DNA of 64,000 nucleotides from Brevibacillus reuszeri (GTDB lineage: Bacteria > Bacillota > Bacilli > Brevibacillales > Brevibacillaceae), in NCBI RefSeq assembly GCF_002897295.1, contig NZ_BEXF01000005.1, positions 62,001 through 126,000 on the forward strand. The letters are read 5' to 3'. The position numbers were made by a program, and so were the translations under genes. The notes beneath the pieces are model-generated. The model was given only the letters and a program-made list of their open reading frames with translations. It had not been told where the DNA came from and searched no databases. Shown here one piece after another: positions 44,607-53,641 of this stretch; position 1 is the stretch's first letter, and each line of letters opens with the position of its first letter.

Positions 44607-45710
44607 ATGAGTAAAATTCGAGTACTGGTTACGGACGATTCTGCATTCATGCGTAAAGTAATTACTGATATTTTATCTACTGATTCGGAGATCGAAGTTA
44701 TTGAGCGAGCCAAGAACGGTCTCGAATGCATTGAGAAATGCAAACAGCTCACCCCGGATGTCCTTACGCTTGATATTGAAATGCCGATTATGAACGGCCT
44801 CGACGCATTGGAAAAGCTGATGAACGAGTATCCAATCCCAGTGGTTATGCTGAGCAGTCTGACGCGTGAGGGAGCGGAGGCAACCATTCAGGCTCTTGAG
44901 CTGGGCGCTTTTGACTTTGTGACGAAACCATCTGGGCCAATCTCACTAGATATTCATAAAGTGGGAGATCGATTGATTGAAAGGGTGAAGGCTGCTGCTT
45001 CTGCAAGAGGTAGAATCCGCAGAACGGATGGCAAAGCGAGCAAGCCAACATTTACAAGCCCAGTTGCTGCTCAGCCTGTTGTTCGCCCTGTTGTTACAAG
45101 TACGCCGCCGATCTTAACTAGGCTGCCCAATACAACCAAAGCAAGGCTCGTTGTATTAGGTACTTCGACGGGTGGACCAAAAGCGTTGCAAACGGTATTG
45201 ACACAGCTCCCAGCCAAATTTCCAGCTCCGATTGCAATCGTTCAACATATGCCCGCTGGGTTTACAAAGTCACTGGCACAGCGTTTAGATTCACTGTGTC
45301 AAATAAAAGTCACCGAAGTCACAGACGGTGAAATTCTGCACCCGGCAACCGCGTATATTGCGCCAGGGGGTTATCATTTTGAAGTGCATTCCGTAAATGG
45401 TCGATTGCAAGCCCATTTGCATCAACAAGAGCCCCGAGGCGGACATAGACCTTCTGTAGATGTTCTTTTTGAGTCAGTTAGTCGATTGACAAATGTAGAC
45501 AAATGGGCAATTATCATGACAGGCATGGGAAATGATGGGACAAAAGGTCTGAAATTGATGAAAGAAATCGGACCAGTTGCGAGTATTATCGAAGATGAGT
45601 CGAGCTGTATCGTGTACGGAATGCCGCGCGCTGCTATCCAAGCTGGACTCGCAGATCATATAGCCCCATTGGATAAGATTCCAGAGGTACTGTGCAAGCT
45701 CTTGCACTGA
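44607..45710 (+). CDS. cheB: Chemotaxis protein-glutamate methylesterase/deamidase CheB
   Basis: A 367-aa receptor demethylase. The N-terminal receiver has D10-D11 and phospho-acceptor D56; the linker around residues 135-170 is Ala/Thr/Pro-rich. The catalytic domain has G-T-S-T-G-G-P-K-A-L, Q-H-M-P-A-G-F-T and M-T-G-M-G-N-D-G, the Ser-His-Asp triad. The ATG has GGAAGGGAG upstream. No cheR is seen in the window. Confidence 0.96.
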   Translation: MSKIRVLVTDDSAFMRKVITDILSTDSEIEVIERAKNGLECIEKCKQLTPDVLTLDIEMPIMNGLDALEKLMNEYPIPVVMLSSLTREGAEATIQALELGAFDFVTKPSGPISLDIHKVGDRLIERVKAAASARGRIRRTDGKASKPTFTSPVAAQPVVRPVVTSTPPILTRLPNTTKARLVVLGTSTGGPKALQTVLTQLPAKFPAPIAIVQHMPAGFTKSLAQRLDSLCQIKVTEVTDGEILHPATAYIAPGGYHFEVHSVNGRLQAHLHQQEPRGGHRPSVDVLFESVSRLTNVDKWAIIMTGMGNDGTKGLKLMKEIGPVASIIEDESSCIVYGMPRAAIQAGLADHIAPLDKIPEVLCKLLH

Positions 45711-45730
45711 TTTTGGGAGGTGGATCACCT

Positions 45731-47764
45731 ATGGATATGAATCAGTATTTGGACATGTTTATTGAAGAATCAAAAGAACACTTGCAAGCAATTAACGCCA
45801 ACTTATTGCTGCTCGAAAACGATCCGGGCAATATTGCTCATGTGAAAGAAATTTTCCGTTCTGCACATACGTTAAAAGGAATGTCGGCAACGATGGGATT
45901 CGAGGACATGGCTAGTCTGACCCATGAAGCTGAGAATGTGCTTGATCTCATCCGAAATGATAAATTGACGATCAACAGCGATATTATGGACGTCATTTTT
46001 CAAAGCATCGATTTGATTGAGGGTATGGTCATTGATATTACCGAAGGCGGAGACGGATCAGCAGATGTTTCTATTCCAGTGAAAAAGCTTCGCGCGATTG
46101 TGGCTGGAGATTTTTCGGTAGAACAAGAAATTGCAGCTACTGCCGTAGCGCTGGAAGACGCTCCTTCGGTGGAAGAGACAGCTCAACAGACTCAAGAGTA
46201 TGACCTCGATGATTTTGCACTCATGGTCATGGAGCAGTCCAAGGAATTGGGCAATCAGGCTTTGTGGATAAAAGTGACGTTGAACGAGAATTGCTTGTTG
46301 AAAGCTGCTCGTGCATACATGGTTTTTGACCAGCTGGAATCTCTTGGCGAAGTGATTAAAACAAAACCAACCGTTGAAGATATCGAAAACGAGCGCTTTG
46401 AACAATCCTTTGAAATCGCATATGTCACCATGCACCCGATCGAAAAAATTCGCAGTGCAATTCTTAACATTTCCGAGATTCAGGATGTCACTGCTGAGCC
46501 TATTGTGATCAAAGCAAAGGTTGAGGAAGCACCTGTCGTGAAAGAACAGGCAGCTTCGACCCCTCAAAAAGCGCAAGAGGCGCAGCCAGCTGCTGCTAGA
46601 AAGACAGGAGCAGGCGGAAAAACGATTCGTGTAGATATCGATCGCCTCGATATTCTCATGAACCTGTTCAGTGAGCTGGTCATTGACCGTGGTCGCCTAG
46701 AGCAATTGGCACGTGAGATTGGCAAGAGCGAGCTCCAGGAAACAGTTGAGCATATGAGTCGAATCAGTGGCGATTTGCAAAACATCATTCTGACTATGCG
46801 AATGGTTCCAGTTGAACAAGTATTTAATCGTTTCCCGCGTATGATTCGAGATTTACAAAAAGACTTGAGCAAAAAAGTCAATTTAGAAATTTTCGGTGCG
46901 GAAACAGAGCTGGATCGTACGGTGATTGATGAGATTGGAGACCCGCTGAATCACTTACTGCGCAATTCTCTCGACCACGGAATTGAGTCTCCTGCGGATC
47001 GGAAAAAGGCAGGCAAGCCCGAAGAAGGGACGATCGAGCTTCGCGCGTTCCACAGCGGAAATCACGTATTTATTGAAGTAAAAGATGATGGTGCCGGAAT
47101 TAATAAAGAAAAAGTATTGAAAAAGGCACTGGAGCACGGCATCGTTACACAAGCCATTGCAGACAGCATGAGCGACAAGCAAATTCATGAATTATTGTTT
47201 GCAGCGGGCTTTAGTACGGCAGATGTGATCTCCGACATTTCTGGACGTGGAGTGGGACTCGATGTCGTGAAATCCAAGATCGAGTCACTGGGTGGTAGTG
47301 TAGGAGTCGATTCTGTGCGCGGCCAAGGGACTACCTTCTTGATTCAGCTTCCTCTGACTCTTTCTATCATTTCTGCCATGCTGGTACAGGTGCAAAATGA
47401 GAAATATGCCGTTCCTCTCAGCTCCATTATTGAAACGGCAGTCTTCAAGAAAGATCAGATCATGATGGCTCACCGCCAAAAAGTGATCGACTTCAGGGGC
47501 CGTGTAGTACCGCTTGTCTCTCTCCAGGATATTTTCCAGGTTCCGAGTAGTGGGAACCAGAACGATGACGAAGTAGCTGTGGTCATCGTTCGCAAAGGAG
47601 AAAAAATGGCTGGTCTCGTCGTAGATTCATTCATTGGACAACAGGAAATTGTCTTGAAATCTTTCGGTAAATATCTGGTCAATGTATTTGCGATTTCTGG
47701 TGCTACCATCCTGGGTGATGGACAAGTCGCACTCATTATTGACTGCAATGCATTGATTAAGTAG
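45731..47764 (+). CDS. cheA: Chemotaxis histidine kinase CheA
   Basis: A 677-aa kinase. The P1 Hpt domain has H46 in A-H-T-L-K-G-M-S; the P2 CheY/CheB-binding region is about residues 165-265; the P3 dimerisation helix starts near 295 (V-D-I-D-R-L-D-I-L-M-N-L). The P4 ATP domain has H-L-L-R-N-S-L-D-H-G, D-D-G-A-G-I and G-R-G-V-G-L-D-V-V, and the P5 CheW-like domain ends the protein. The start is ATG 45731 (TGGGAGGTGG upstream); the frame is open further 5' into cheB without similarity. Confidence 0.97.
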   Translation: MDMNQYLDMFIEESKEHLQAINANLLLLENDPGNIAHVKEIFRSAHTLKGMSATMGFEDMASLTHEAENVLDLIRNDKLTINSDIMDVIFQSIDLIEGMVIDITEGGDGSADVSIPVKKLRAIVAGDFSVEQEIAATAVALEDAPSVEETAQQTQEYDLDDFALMVMEQSKELGNQALWIKVTLNENCLLKAARAYMVFDQLESLGEVIKTKPTVEDIENERFEQSFEIAYVTMHPIEKIRSAILNISEIQDVTAEPIVIKAKVEEAPVVKEQAASTPQKAQEAQPAAARKTGAGGKTIRVDIDRLDILMNLFSELVIDRGRLEQLAREIGKSELQETVEHMSRISGDLQNIILTMRMVPVEQVFNRFPRMIRDLQKDLSKKVNLEIFGAETELDRTVIDEIGDPLNHLLRNSLDHGIESPADRKKAGKPEEGTIELRAFHSGNHVFIEVKDDGAGINKEKVLKKALEHGIVTQAIADSMSDKQIHELLFAAGFSTADVISDISGRGVGLDVVKSKIESLGGSVGVDSVRGQGTTFLIQLPLTLSIISAMLVQVQNEKYAVPLSSIIETAVFKKDQIMMAHRQKVIDFRGRVVPLVSLQDIFQVPSSGNQNDDEVAVVIVRKGEKMAGLVVDSFIGQQEIVLKSFGKYLVNVFAISGATILGDGQVALIIDCNALIK

Positions 47765-47779
47765 AGGAGGGGCAGCCAG

Positions 47780-48256
47780 ATGCTCGATCAAAAAGAAATC
47801 GTAAGCGAAGTCAAAGTGATCGTGTTTCGATTGAAGGATGAAGAGTACGGAGTAGAGGTGCACCAAGTAAAATCAATCGAAAAGCTGGAGCATATCACAA
47901 GAGTTCCGCGCACACCGAAGTTTGTCAAAGGGGTTATCAATCTGCGGGGTGTGGTCACTCCAATTATTGATCTGCGGAATCGCTTCAGTCTGGAAGACAG
48001 CGAATACTCCGAAGCAACCCGCATCATCATCGTTGCAGTAGGTGAGCTTGAGGTTGGATTAATTGTAGATGCAGCCAATGATGTCATTGACATTCCTGTA
48101 AATGCAATCGAACCGCCTCCTGAGGTTGTTGGTGGAGTCGAAGCGGCTTATCTACGCGGTGTAGCAAAGCTAGATAGAAGATTACTGATCCTATTGAATC
48201 TTGATAAAGTTTTGAGCACTGAGGAAATAAAGCAGTTGGACGCAATCGAGGGATAA
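47780..48256 (+). CDS. cheW: Chemotaxis coupling protein CheW
   Basis: A 158-aa adaptor between chemoreceptors and CheA. It has V-F-R-L-K-D-E-E-Y-G-V-E-V-H-Q-V, T-R-V-P-R-T-P-K-F-V-K-G-V-I-N-L-R-G and I-D-L-R, the CheW signature. The ATG has GAGGAGGGG upstream. It is 4 nt before cheC. Confidence 0.97.
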   Translation: MLDQKEIVSEVKVIVFRLKDEEYGVEVHQVKSIEKLEHITRVPRTPKFVKGVINLRGVVTPIIDLRNRFSLEDSEYSEATRIIIVAVGELEVGLIVDAANDVIDIPVNAIEPPPEVVGGVEAAYLRGVAKLDRRLLILLNLDKVLSTEEIKQLDAIEG

Positions 48257-48260
48257 TAAA

Positions 48261-48887
48261 ATGGTCTATTTTACCAAGTTTGGCGATTTCCAATTTGACG
48301 TGCTGCGCGAAATCGGGAATATTGGTGCGGGTCATGCCGCTACAGCCCTCTCCAAGCTCATGCAAAAAGAAATCGATATGAAAGTGCCTCAGGTGAGCAT
48401 TATTCCCTTCGATGAAGTAGCTGATTGTGTCGGTGGGGCGGAAACGGTAGTGGTTACAGTATTTCTCCGTGTAGAAGGAGACTGCCCGGGCAACATGTTT
48501 TTTATCCTTGACGTGGATTCTGCCAAGTATCTGTTGCTGCAAATCACAGGTATCGACAAGGACGTGTATGAATGGGGAGAGCTTGAGGTCTCCGCTCTGC
48601 ACGAAATTGGAAACATTTTAACGGGGTCTTATCTCTCTTCGTTGGCAGATTTAACAAAGCTGAATCTACAGCCATCAGTTCCTGCTCTGGCTGTAGATAT
48701 GGCAGGTGCCATTCTTAGCTATGGATTGATTGAGTTGGGTCAAGCGGGTGACTTTGCCCTCACGATTGACACAGCCTTTTTTGAAGGTAATGAGCAAGTG
48801 AAGGGAAACTTTTTTCTGATTCCTGATCCAGAATCGCTACCCATTCTATTTCATTCACTAGGAGTTCCGTTTGATGGAGATTATTAA
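48261..48887 (+). CDS. cheC: CheY-P phosphatase CheC
   Basis: A 208-aa chemotaxis adaptation protein. Both phosphatase motifs are intact, R-E-I-G-N-I-G-A-G-H near residue 15 and H-E-I-G-N-I-L-T-G near residue 112. CheC works with CheD, the next gene, which overlaps its end by 14 nt. Confidence 0.95.
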   Translation: MVYFTKFGDFQFDVLREIGNIGAGHAATALSKLMQKEIDMKVPQVSIIPFDEVADCVGGAETVVVTVFLRVEGDCPGNMFFILDVDSAKYLLLQITGIDKDVYEWGELEVSALHEIGNILTGSYLSSLADLTKLNLQPSVPALAVDMAGAILSYGLIELGQAGDFALTIDTAFFEGNEQVKGNFFLIPDPESLPILFHSLGVPFDGDY

Positions 48888-49359
48888 GATTGGTATGGCC
48901 GATCTCGGTGTGGCAAAGCCTCCGAGTCGGCTACGTACCACCGGTTTAGGCTCATGCGTGGGGGTTGTCCTCTACGATAGCACTCATAAAATTGCTGGCA
49001 TGGCACATGTGATGCTGCCCGAATCATCTCTGGCAAAAAGTGGGGAACTATCCATAGGGAAGTATGCGGACACCGCTATTCCTCACCTCATTCAACTGAT
49101 GGAGCGTGCAGGCGCATCGACACGTCATATCGTGGCAAAGCTGGCAGGCGGCGCTCAAATGTTTGCATTTTTAGGAAACAATGACACGATGCGGATCGGA
49201 CCAAGAAATGTGGAAGCTTGCAAGCTGGCTTTGAAGGATGCCCATATAAAGATAGTGGCGGAAGATACAGGGGGAAACTGCGGTCGGACTATAGAACTCG
49301 ATGCCACAAACGGGATGCTTCAAATTCGAACAGTAAATCAAGGTGTGAAGGAAGTATAA
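48874..49359 (+). CDS. cheD: Chemoreceptor glutamine deamidase CheD
   Basis: A 161-aa deamidase of receptor glutamines and partner of CheC. The catalytic region is G-L-G-S-C-V-G-V-V-L-Y (Cys near residue 29), with H-V-M-L-P and the C-terminal G-G-N-C-G-R. ATG 48874 is preferred to the preceding TTG at 48871 because TAGGAG is 8 nt away. Confidence 0.95.
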   Translation: MEIIKIGMADLGVAKPPSRLRTTGLGSCVGVVLYDSTHKIAGMAHVMLPESSLAKSGELSIGKYADTAIPHLIQLMERAGASTRHIVAKLAGGAQMFAFLGNNDTMRIGPRNVEACKLALKDAHIKIVAEDTGGNCGRTIELDATNGMLQIRTVNQGVKEV

Positions 49360-49361
49360 GT

Positions 49362-49742
49362 ATGCTGGGAACCATTTGGATTAATATAGGCTTGGGATTG
49401 CTTGCATTTGTCGTGACTTTGGTTGCAGCAGGGGCGGGTAATGTATGGCTAGTCTCCTTAGTACGAGCCGGCATCGCATTCGGCGTATTTTTCCTCGTCG
49501 CATTTCCAATCCGTTGGGTGATTGCATTAATCACGCATACATCCGCGAGTCCAGTTGGTGAAGCAGGGGAAGCCGTGTCAGGGGAGCCAGTGGCTCCTCT
49601 GGAAAATCCTCAAAAGGATCAGGAGCAGGAGGATCCGGAGGAAGCGTTTTCCCCACTTTCCTTGTCCAAGATGGAGAGGATTCAACCAATTGAGGATCCC
49701 ACCACCGTTGCAGAGGTCGTTAGACGCTTATCAGATGAGTAA
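49362..49742 (+). CDS. Unknown small membrane protein between cheD and sigD
   Basis: A 126-aa protein I cannot assign. Two hydrophobic segments (about residues 5-28 and 32-58, the latter ending F-P-I-R-W-V-I-A-L-I) are followed by an acidic, Glu/Pro/Gln-rich cytoplasmic-type tail with a conserved-looking end, P-T-T-V-A-E-V-V-R-R-L-S-D-E. The start is ATG 49362, with GAAGGAAG upstream; the frame is open further 5' through cheD but only by overlap. It is cotranscribed with the chemotaxis genes. Its place in the operon suggests a motility link. Confidence 0.72.
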   Translation: MLGTIWINIGLGLLAFVVTLVAAGAGNVWLVSLVRAGIAFGVFFLVAFPIRWVIALITHTSASPVGEAGEAVSGEPVAPLENPQKDQEQEDPEEAFSPLSLSKMERIQPIEDPTTVAEVVRRLSDE

Positions 49743-49758
49743 AGGTTGGTGACTAATC

Positions 49759-50547
49759 GTGGCACGGCTAACAAGTCAAGAAAAAACAAAAGAATTTGAT
49801 AAATGGGTTATGTGGAAGCAAGAAGGCAGTCGCGAAGCGGAAGTCGATTTGATCACGCGCTTTTTACCACTGGTTGACAAGGTAGCGAATCGATTGGCGA
49901 TTAACTTACCTGCAAATGTAGATAAGGATGACTTGATTAGCTACGGCCGTTTTGGTCTCTTAGATGCTTTAGCCAAGTTTGACCATACAAGGGGTCTACA
50001 ATTCGAAACATATGCGATGTGGCGCATCCGGGGGGCAATGATTGACGGGCTGCGTGAGAATGACTGGATTCCTCGGACAGTGCGGGACAAGGCTAAAAAA
50101 ATCGAAGAAGCGTACACCACTTTGGAACAGCAAATGCTACGCATGCCAACCGATCGAGAAGTTTCCGATTATCTCGGGATAAGCGAGAAAGATCTGCAGC
50201 AAGTATTTTTGGAAACGTCCCTAGCTTCCATGGTCTCTATCGATGAAGCAGTTGGTGACGAAGATGAACAAAAGACGGCACGACACTCCTATATTGTCGA
50301 TGATGTAACACCGCGTCCTGAAACGGTTGCGGAGGTAACCAGTTTAAAGGAAGTGCTGGTTACGGTTATTGATAAGCTTCCTGAAAAAGAACGTCTTGTC
50401 GTTTCCTTATTTTATTTTGAAGAAATGACATTATCGGAAATCGCTGAAATCATGAGCCTGTCGCCATCACGTATTTCACAACTTCATTCCAAGGCTCTAT
50501 TCCGTCTGCGTTCTGCGTTATCTAGATGGAAGACGCAATTGATGTAG
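49759..50547 (+). CDS. sigD: Flagellar/motility sigma factor SigD (FliA)
   Basis: A 262-aa sigma-28 factor that transcribes late flagellar, chemotaxis and autolysin genes. Regions are visible: sigma-2 with D-K-V-A-N-R-L-A-I-N and D-L-I-S-Y-G-R-F-G-L-L-D-A, Y-A-M-W-R-I-R-G-A-M-I-D-G-L-R (region 2.4), and region 4 with L-P-E-K-E-R-L-V-V-S-L-F-Y and L-S-P-S-R-I-S-Q-L-H. GTG start. Placement near the end of the operon as in B. subtilis implies expression falls with distance. Confidence 0.97.
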   Translation: MARLTSQEKTKEFDKWVMWKQEGSREAEVDLITRFLPLVDKVANRLAINLPANVDKDDLISYGRFGLLDALAKFDHTRGLQFETYAMWRIRGAMIDGLRENDWIPRTVRDKAKKIEEAYTTLEQQMLRMPTDREVSDYLGISEKDLQQVFLETSLASMVSIDEAVGDEDEQKTARHSYIVDDVTPRPETVAEVTSLKEVLVTVIDKLPEKERLVVSLFYFEEMTLSEIAEIMSLSPSRISQLHSKALFRLRSALSRWKTQLM

Positions 50548-50579
50548 GTACGACAATACCCAAGTTTGAGAGGGGTAGA

Positions 50580-51998
50580 ATGATGGAAGGGATCGGTAAT
50601 TATCGTTTTGAGGTCAAAATGTCCGCTGATAAGCTGGAAGCAGGAATCATTCTAAAAGTGGATGAAACTGAGCTTGATCAGATCGTAATTATGGAAAGTG
50701 ACGTGCTTCAAGCACTTCAAACACAGAAAGTGAATTTTGGCATTAAAAACGAAATCGTTCAAGCGCTATGTACGACACCGGCGAAGTTTGCCAATGCCTA
50801 TGTAACGGTTGCTACTGGTACGCCTCCAGTGGTTGGAGAAGATGGATACATTGAGTACCCATATTTAAAAACCATACAGGAAGGGCAAGGGCCAAAAGAG
50901 CTGGAAGATGGACGTGTTGATTTTTACAATGTGACAAGCATTCCGAACGTGATCAAAGGACAGTTGTTGGCGAAAAAAATTCCGGCTGGACAAGGTCAAC
51001 CAGGAAAAGCAGTTACCGGAGAGCCCATCGCTCCCAAAGCCGGCAAGGAAGCTATCTTAAAGCCTGGAAAAAATGTGGTGCAAAATCAAGAACGAACCAT
51101 GATCTATGCTGCAATAGATGGGCAGGTTTCATTTACTGACCAGGAAAAGATGAATGTATTTCCCGTGTTTGAAGTAAACGGGGATGTGGATTTTGGTGTC
51201 GGTAATATCGATTTTGTGGGAACGGTGGTCATTCGCGGGAACGTATTAAATGGATTTCGTGTAAAAGCATCTGGGGATATCCGTGTCCTGGGAAGTGTGG
51301 AAGGCGCAGAACTAGATGCTGCAGGGTCCATTGAGATTAAGAGTGGAATCGTAGCTCAAGATAAGGGCTCTATTATTGCTGGGCAGGACATTCGTACGTC
51401 CTTTATCCAAAACGCAAATGTAACCGCAGGAAATCAAGTGTTGGTTTCTCAAAGCATTATGTTCTCATCCGTGCGCGCAGGTAAGCAAATTATATGCAAG
51501 GGCGCAAAGGGCATTATTATTGGTGGTGTATTGCAAGCCGGGGAGAAAATAGGAGCGCGAATTTTTGGCAACAACAGTGCTACTCCAACAGTACTGGAGG
51601 TTGGGGTCAAGCCGGAGCTGCGTCAAGAACTGGCATCCCTGCAAAAAGAATTGCAAGACGTATATGAAAATTTGCGTAAAACCGATCAGGGCTTAGGCGT
51701 GCTCAATCAAATGATGCAAGTTGCGGGAGAGCTGCCACCTGATAAACGAGTCATGCAAATTAAGTTAACAAACACACGTTTGGTACTTGAAAAAGAGAGC
51801 AAGGCACTGGAATCCCGAAAAAAAGATGTGGAAGCCGAATTATTAGGAGAAGGTCCCGCAGCGATTGACGCTTATCACGTCATGTATCCCGGGATCAAAA
51901 TGACGTTTGGCAGGCTTGTCCACTTTATCAAGCATGAGTATGCGCGTACACGTTTCATGGTGATTGACGGAGAAATTAGCAGCACTACCCTCCTTTGA
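50580..51998 (+). CDS. FapA-domain (DUF342) polymer-type protein
   Basis: A 472-aa protein of the DUF342/FapA family. The N-terminal domain (1-170) is followed by a right-handed beta-helix-like stretch (about 190-330) with repeated hydrophobic-Gly patterns such as V-V-I-R-G-N-V-L-N-G-F and I-E-I-K-S-G-I-V, and a C-terminal coiled coil (about 340-430). The family is named after a flagellar assembly protein in Vibrio; the exact role in Bacillales is unknown. Start ATG 50580 follows GAGAGGGG. It begins 32 nt after the sigD stop. Confidence 0.82.
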   Translation: MMEGIGNYRFEVKMSADKLEAGIILKVDETELDQIVIMESDVLQALQTQKVNFGIKNEIVQALCTTPAKFANAYVTVATGTPPVVGEDGYIEYPYLKTIQEGQGPKELEDGRVDFYNVTSIPNVIKGQLLAKKIPAGQGQPGKAVTGEPIAPKAGKEAILKPGKNVVQNQERTMIYAAIDGQVSFTDQEKMNVFPVFEVNGDVDFGVGNIDFVGTVVIRGNVLNGFRVKASGDIRVLGSVEGAELDAAGSIEIKSGIVAQDKGSIIAGQDIRTSFIQNANVTAGNQVLVSQSIMFSSVRAGKQIICKGAKGIIIGGVLQAGEKIGARIFGNNSATPTVLEVGVKPELRQELASLQKELQDVYENLRKTDQGLGVLNQMMQVAGELPPDKRVMQIKLTNTRLVLEKESKALESRKKDVEAELLGEGPAAIDAYHVMYPGIKMTFGRLVHFIKHEYARTRFMVIDGEISSTTLL

Positions 51999-52043
51999 TA
52001 AGCAATCTAGTGATAGAATTGTTGGGAAGAGAGGTGTAGCCTG

Positions 52044-52388
52044 ATGAGCTTGAAAACGGTCGAATTACAGGTTGCTTTGCCACGCACGCTAGAAGTTACG
52101 CGTGTACAAGAGCAACAACAGCAGCGCACCATGCATGAGCAGCAATCCATGATTAACCAGCGAAGAGAACTGGATGAGCATTTGCGTCAGCGGCCACATG
52201 ATGTGGAACATACACAGAAAAATCAGATTCGCGAGCGGGAGCAAAGACAAGGCAAGGATGCTTTCGAACAATCTGCCTCTTCTTCAGAGGAGGAGAAGGA
52301 AGCTGGTTCAGGTGAAAGCACATCCTCAGCTACAGCCGTCTCGATGAGAGATCCGTTGCGCGGACGTTTTATTGATATATCGTTATAA
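52044..52388 (+). CDS. Unknown charged protein after the FapA-domain gene
   Basis: A 114-aa soluble protein I do not recognise, very rich in Gln, Arg, Glu and Ser. An N-terminal L-K-T-V-E-L-Q-V-A-L-P-R-T is followed by a Gln/Arg-rich probable coiled coil (residues 22-75), a Ser/Glu-rich stretch and the ending D-P-L-R-G-R-F-I-D-I-S-L, which looks like a conserved peptide. The ATG has AGAGAGGTG upstream. It is part of the late fla/che operon. Confidence 0.7.
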   Translation: MSLKTVELQVALPRTLEVTRVQEQQQQRTMHEQQSMINQRRELDEHLRQRPHDVEHTQKNQIREREQRQGKDAFEQSASSSEEEKEAGSGESTSSATAVSMRDPLRGRFIDISL

Positions 52389-52430
52389 TGAAGGATAGGA
52401 AATGATAAGCCAGAAATAAAGGTGACCAAC

Positions 52431-52943
52431 ATGGACGTAGTGTACCCAATCCTAATCGGAGCTGGAGTCATTAGCATGATACTTGCCTTGTTTATCAAGA
52501 GGAAGTCACCTATTGATTCCGATTCTGCCACACAAACTGTTCGCACAACTGACAAAGCAGAGCTGGAAAAGAGCATGCAAAAGATCAGCAGGCAACTAAA
52601 ACAGGAAAATGAGCGGTTGTCTGCTGATGTTCAAGATACCCGGGCAGATTTGCTGCAAGAAGTACAGCAGCTCCGAAGACGGGTCGAGCAGCTAGAAAAC
52701 CAAGCGAAAGAGCGACTACCAATCGTAGAAACAACAGAAGTAAAAGTAACGTCCTTGCCCAAGGAGTCAGTCACGGAGGTAGACATGCTCGCACTTCGGG
52801 AACGCTACCGACGTGCCTTTGAGCTCGCCAAAGAGGGTCTTACCTATGATGAAATCGCCAAACGCCTTGGAGCGGGACGCGGTGAAATCGAACTGATATT
52901 CTCATTGGCAGCCAAGAATGAAAGAGGTCAAGCAGATGCGTAA
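52431..52943 (+). CDS. SwrB-like swarming/flagellar assembly protein (DUF6115-type)
   Basis: A 170-aa single-pass membrane protein. An N-terminal membrane helix (residues 2-24), a coiled coil (about 45-95), and a C-terminal helical motif A-K-E-G-L-T-Y-D-E-I-A-K-R-L-G-A-G-R-G-E-I-E-L-I resemble B. subtilis SwrB, which helps FliP activation and hook-basal-body completion. The position near the end of the operon after sigD agrees. Start ATG 52431 with AAAGGTGA upstream; GTG 52422 is possible. Confidence 0.78.
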   Translation: MDVVYPILIGAGVISMILALFIKRKSPIDSDSATQTVRTTDKAELEKSMQKISRQLKQENERLSADVQDTRADLLQEVQQLRRRVEQLENQAKERLPIVETTEVKVTSLPKESVTEVDMLALRERYRRAFELAKEGLTYDEIAKRLGAGRGEIELIFSLAAKNERGQADA

Positions 52944-53604
52944 AAAAGAACTGTTGTTCGGTTTTGGTGCTGGTCTGCTAGTCGCAACCTCCGTTCTTGG
53001 TATGCTTGCATCGCGAGAAGTAGAGCCACACCCTGTTATCACAAAGGAACAAATCAAGAAATCTGCAGAAGAAATGCAGATGGTCATCCTTACGCCTGAG
53101 GAGTATGAGCAATGGCAGCAGGAAAAGAAAGTAAATGTAAAGCCAGCCCCTACAGCTCCAAAAGCGCCGCAGCCGCCTGCGCCCGGGCAAACAACGAAGC
53201 CGGAGACAAATGCTCCGAATGCTCCGCAAAAGACGATTGTAGGCCAAACAGCGACGCCTGAGGCTCCTGGTGCTGTTGAAAAGGCTACGACACAGCCGCC
53301 TGCTCAGTCTACTTCTGTGACGGGTGCTTCTGTTCCTACGCCAACACAATCTCCTGCTGCTCCAGTTGTAGAAGTTCCCAAAACGGAAAAAAAGGTTTCG
53401 TTTACTGTTCCGTATAAGGCAACTGCCGAGCAGGTAGGTCGTATACTCGTGGAGGAAGGAATTCTCCCTGCAGACAATAAATTCGTTGATCAGCTGCGGT
53501 CCCAAAACAAGCTGAATCGAATTCGTGTAGGTACATACGAAGTGAGCGAATCGGCAACGGAAGCGGATATCGCAAAGCTGATAACGACTCCGCCAAAGAA
53601 ATAA
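52936..53604 (+). CDS. MltG-like protein with LysM-like domain but no transglycosylase domain
   Basis: A 222-aa protein, last in the operon. An N-terminal membrane anchor (about residues 5-25) precedes a Pro/Ala/Thr/Gln-rich extracytoplasmic spacer (about 70-150). The C-terminal domain V-S-F-T-V-P-Y-K-A-T-A-E-Q-V-G, then L-V-E-E-G-I-L-P, and I-R-V-G-T-Y-E-V-S resembles the LysM-like subdomain that precedes the catalytic part of MltG (YceG). The catalytic domain is absent. It might guide wall remodelling around the flagellum; this is inference. It overlaps the swrB-like gene by 8 nt. Start ATG 52936 with AAAGAGGT upstream. Confidence 0.75.
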   Translation: MRKKELLFGFGAGLLVATSVLGMLASREVEPHPVITKEQIKKSAEEMQMVILTPEEYEQWQQEKKVNVKPAPTAPKAPQPPAPGQTTKPETNAPNAPQKTIVGQTATPEAPGAVEKATTQPPAQSTSVTGASVPTPTQSPAAPVVEVPKTEKKVSFTVPYKATAEQVGRILVEEGILPADNKFVDQLRSQNKLNRIRVGTYEVSESATEADIAKLITTPPKK

Positions 53605-53618
53605 GGCGGAGTTTTTTT
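53587..53618 (+). terminator. Terminator of the fla/che operon, overlapping the last stop codon
   Basis: An 8-bp stem ACTCCGCC (53587-53594) / GGCGGAGT (53605-53612) with a 10-nt loop, then seven T. The stop TAA (53602-53604) is in the loop, so the left arm is coding. Confidence 0.85.
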
Positions 53619-53641
53619 ACGAAAAAAATGGTATTTGTTTG

